From Helopsaltes ochotensis (Eukaryota > Chordata > Aves > Passeriformes > Locustellidae): 64,000 nt of DNA. Under the pieces are notes generated by a model that was not told where the DNA came from, did not search any database, and saw nothing but the letters and a program-made list of their open reading frames with translations. Location of the stretch: the NCBI GenBank assembly GCA_013400155.1, contig VXBM01000537.1, positions 290,219-354,218 on the forward strand. Reading direction: 5' to 3'. A program made the translations under genes and the position numbers. Shown one piece after another: positions 62,475 to 64,000 of the stretch. Numbering within the stretch: position 1 is the stretch's first letter; each line of letters begins with the position of its first letter.

Positions 62475-63757
62475 CTGGCAGAAAGGAGAGGCAGTGTTAG
62501 CTCCCAGCTGCTATGTTCCCCCAGTCCTGCCCCAGCCCTGCCAGCCCTGAGACAAAGCTAAGCAGTCTTGCACCCGACCACATCGGTTCACCCAGGCCAG
62601 GCCTGAGGACAGCGGATACTTCTGCTCCCCGTGCAGCCAGAGAGAGTGAGGTGGGCTCTCCCCAGTGAGTGAGTGCTGTGGGAGAGGGAGGCACAGGATG
62701 GGCTCCAGTCCCTCTATGCCTGAGAAAGCTGCACTGGGGAAGGCAGACATGCAGGCCCCAGAAGTCTAGGGCTATGGGAGTGTGACTGTGTCTCTGTGCT
62801 TGCTGGCAGACAGGTCACCTTGTGCTTGTCAAGCACCTGGGCACTTGTTCTCAGCCTGGACCGGGGAGGACTGGGCTGATCTGGGATGCTGGTCTGTGCA
62901 GACTTGATGTGCTACAAGCAAACCTTCCTTTCTCTTTCCCTCTCTTCTCCTTCCCTCACCTCTTTCCCTCTTTCCTCTTTCTTCTTCCCTCCACCATTTG
63001 TCTTCCCTTATCCAGTCCTCTCTTTCTTCTTAAATTTTTCTCTCCTTTTCTTCTTCCTTTCATCTTCACTTGTCACCTTTTTTTCCTTATACTCTTCCTT
63101 TTCTCCATTCTTTCCCCTTTCCCTATTGTCTTCCTCTTTTCTTCCTGCTTCCCTTCCCCCTTACTTCAAGATTTCCTTTTCCCTTCCCCTTTCTCCTTCC
63201 ACTTTCATTTTTCCTTTCCTCTTTGTTTCCATCTCCCTTTAATTTTCCTCTTCTTTTCCCTTCCCTTTTCTTCTCATTTCCCACTCCTTGCATTCTTCTC
63301 CTCCCCTAGTCTTTCTTTCATTCTCTTTCTTTTTTTTCACCGATCCTCTTTCTTTTCCCTTCCCTCTTCCCTTTCCTTCTCCCCTTCCCTCGACCCTTTT
63401 TCTTTTCTCCTGCTCATTCCCCGGCCGCCCTGCCCGAAGTCTGCCACGGCACGTACCCGCTCCCTCCGCACGCCGCCCCGGAGTAACAGCTGCCCCCAGC
63501 CCGGTTCGGCTTGGCCCGAGCGGCGGCGCAGGGCAGCGTCCGGCCCGGGAGGAGCAGTCCCGCCGCGGAGGGACCGCGGAGGGACGCGGAGGTCCCGGTC
63601 CAGCGGCGGGACTTAGGGCGCGGCCGCCGCTCGGTGCGCGCTTTCTCCTCCGGCCGCCGCCTTCGCACCTCGTCGTGTTCGGGGAGCTGCGGGGTGCCCC
63701 CGGAGACAGCGCCCGCCCGCCCCGCCCTCCCTACCGCGCACCCATCCTCGCCCTCAC
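62475..63757 (-). other. GDNF: GDNF intron 1 (predicted)
   Basis: A predicted 1,283 bp intron within the 5' UTR, donor cagag/gtgagg, acceptor tttctgccag. Almost 500 nt of it is a polypyrimidine tract on the + strand (62,923-63,422), and its 5' part on the - strand lies in the CpG island, with GC boxes at 63,711-63,728. Confidence 0.6.
62923..63422. repeat. Long polypyrimidine/polypurine tract
   Basis: About 500 nt of almost uninterrupted C and T on the + strand (G and A on the GDNF strand), with only isolated purines. A 264-codon open frame here (62,822-63,616) and other overlapping frames arise only because pyrimidine-only codons contain no stop. It is low complexity, not coding. Confidence 0.95.
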
Positions 63758-64000
63758 CTCTGAGCTGGTCTCGTCGGACCCGAGATGGACATTAACGCCG
63801 TGGAGTCGACCGGCCGGCCGGCCGATTCATGTGGGCAGGTCGGGGTCCGACTGCCGGCACCCTCTTTGCTCAAAGGAGGGGGAAGGGGGACACGTATGGA
63901 GGAGGGGGTTTAAGGTCGCAGGTCTGGATGGAGGCAGCGGGGAGCCGGCAGCACAGTCCCCGGCGGCCTCCCCCGCCGCCGCCGCAGGTGCTGTGCCCGC
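63420..64000 (-). promoter_or_regulatory. GDNF: CpG-rich GDNF promoter region
   Basis: The last 580 nt are very GC-rich with dense CpG, unlike the rest of the window. This is the expected position for the GDNF CpG-island promoter. GC boxes (gggcggggcgggcgg on the - strand) lie at 63,711-63,728. A weak TATA-like CTTAAA at 63,914-63,909 would place a start near 63,880. The island runs past the window edge. A divergent transcript would start here if present, but the sequence does not show one. Confidence 0.7.
63758..63880 (-). other. GDNF: GDNF exon 1, non-coding (predicted)
   Basis: A predicted first exon ending at donor cagag/gtgagg (63,758). Its 5' end is set only by the weak TATA-like box and is approximate. 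Within it two upstream ORFs are visible: ATG 63,830 to TAA 63,792 (12 codons) and an overlapping ATG at 63,792-63,790 that runs into exon 2. Mammalian GDNF also has a non-coding first exon. No transcript evidence is available. Confidence 0.45.

Noticed and set aside
62822..63616. 264-codon + strand open frame rich in Ser, Phe, Pro and Leu
   Set aside because: It is the translation of a pyrimidine-only tract, where stops cannot occur; neighbouring frames are open as well.
63414..63795. Arg-rich and Pro-rich open frames on both strands at the GDNF promoter
   Set aside because: CpG-island composition gives few stop codons; no domain and no conserved start were seen.

Overview
This window is nuclear DNA from a bird. 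Two vertebrate genes split into exons with GT-AG introns are present, and the interspersed repeats are avian CR1 retrotransposon pieces plus solo LTRs of avian endogenous retroviruses. One LTR (30,654-31,229) resembles a family I associate with Neoaves rather than chicken, so a non-galliform bird is more likely, but the species cannot be fixed from sequence reading alone. No CRISPR array, tRNA, rRNA or prokaryotic-type operon was seen.

Layout. The left third (1-about 20,320) holds the 3' end of WDR70 on the + strand: five coding exons (6,953-7,053; 8,452-8,531; 11,183-11,299; 11,638-11,800; 19,848-19,932) that give the last 181 residues of this WD40 protein, followed by a short 3' UTR. The middle (about 20,320-44,010) is intergenic. 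It contains a degenerate antisense CR1 copy split by a solo LTR with a perfect target-site duplication (about 25,860-28,165), a second solo LTR (30,654-31,229), further CR1 tails, and a small assembly gap (32,408-32,421). The right third is GDNF on the - strand: a 3' UTR of about 2.45 kb, the exon for the end of the prodomain and the mature factor (46,472-46,956), a 15.3 kb intron, the signal-peptide/prodomain exon (62,277-62,474), and a predicted non-coding first exon in a CpG-rich promoter at the window edge (63,420-64,000).

WDR70 and GDNF are neighbours in mammals too, so this is conserved synteny with a tail-to-tail arrangement. The two genes are not known to act together: WDR70 is a nuclear CUL4-DDB1-associated chromatin/DNA-repair factor, and GDNF is a secreted ligand for GFRA1/RET.

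I did not find a convincing new biological system. The items most worth a second look are regulatory features of GDNF: two overlapping upstream ORFs whose last stop lies one base before the GDNF start, a conserved-looking internal splice donor that would give a 185-residue beta-type isoform, a run of about 104 nt that is nearly pure U in the 3' UTR, a cluster of AU-rich elements, and a pyrimidine tract of about 500 nt in intron 1. Several perfect short inverted repeats and the nested CR1/LTR structure are also recorded.
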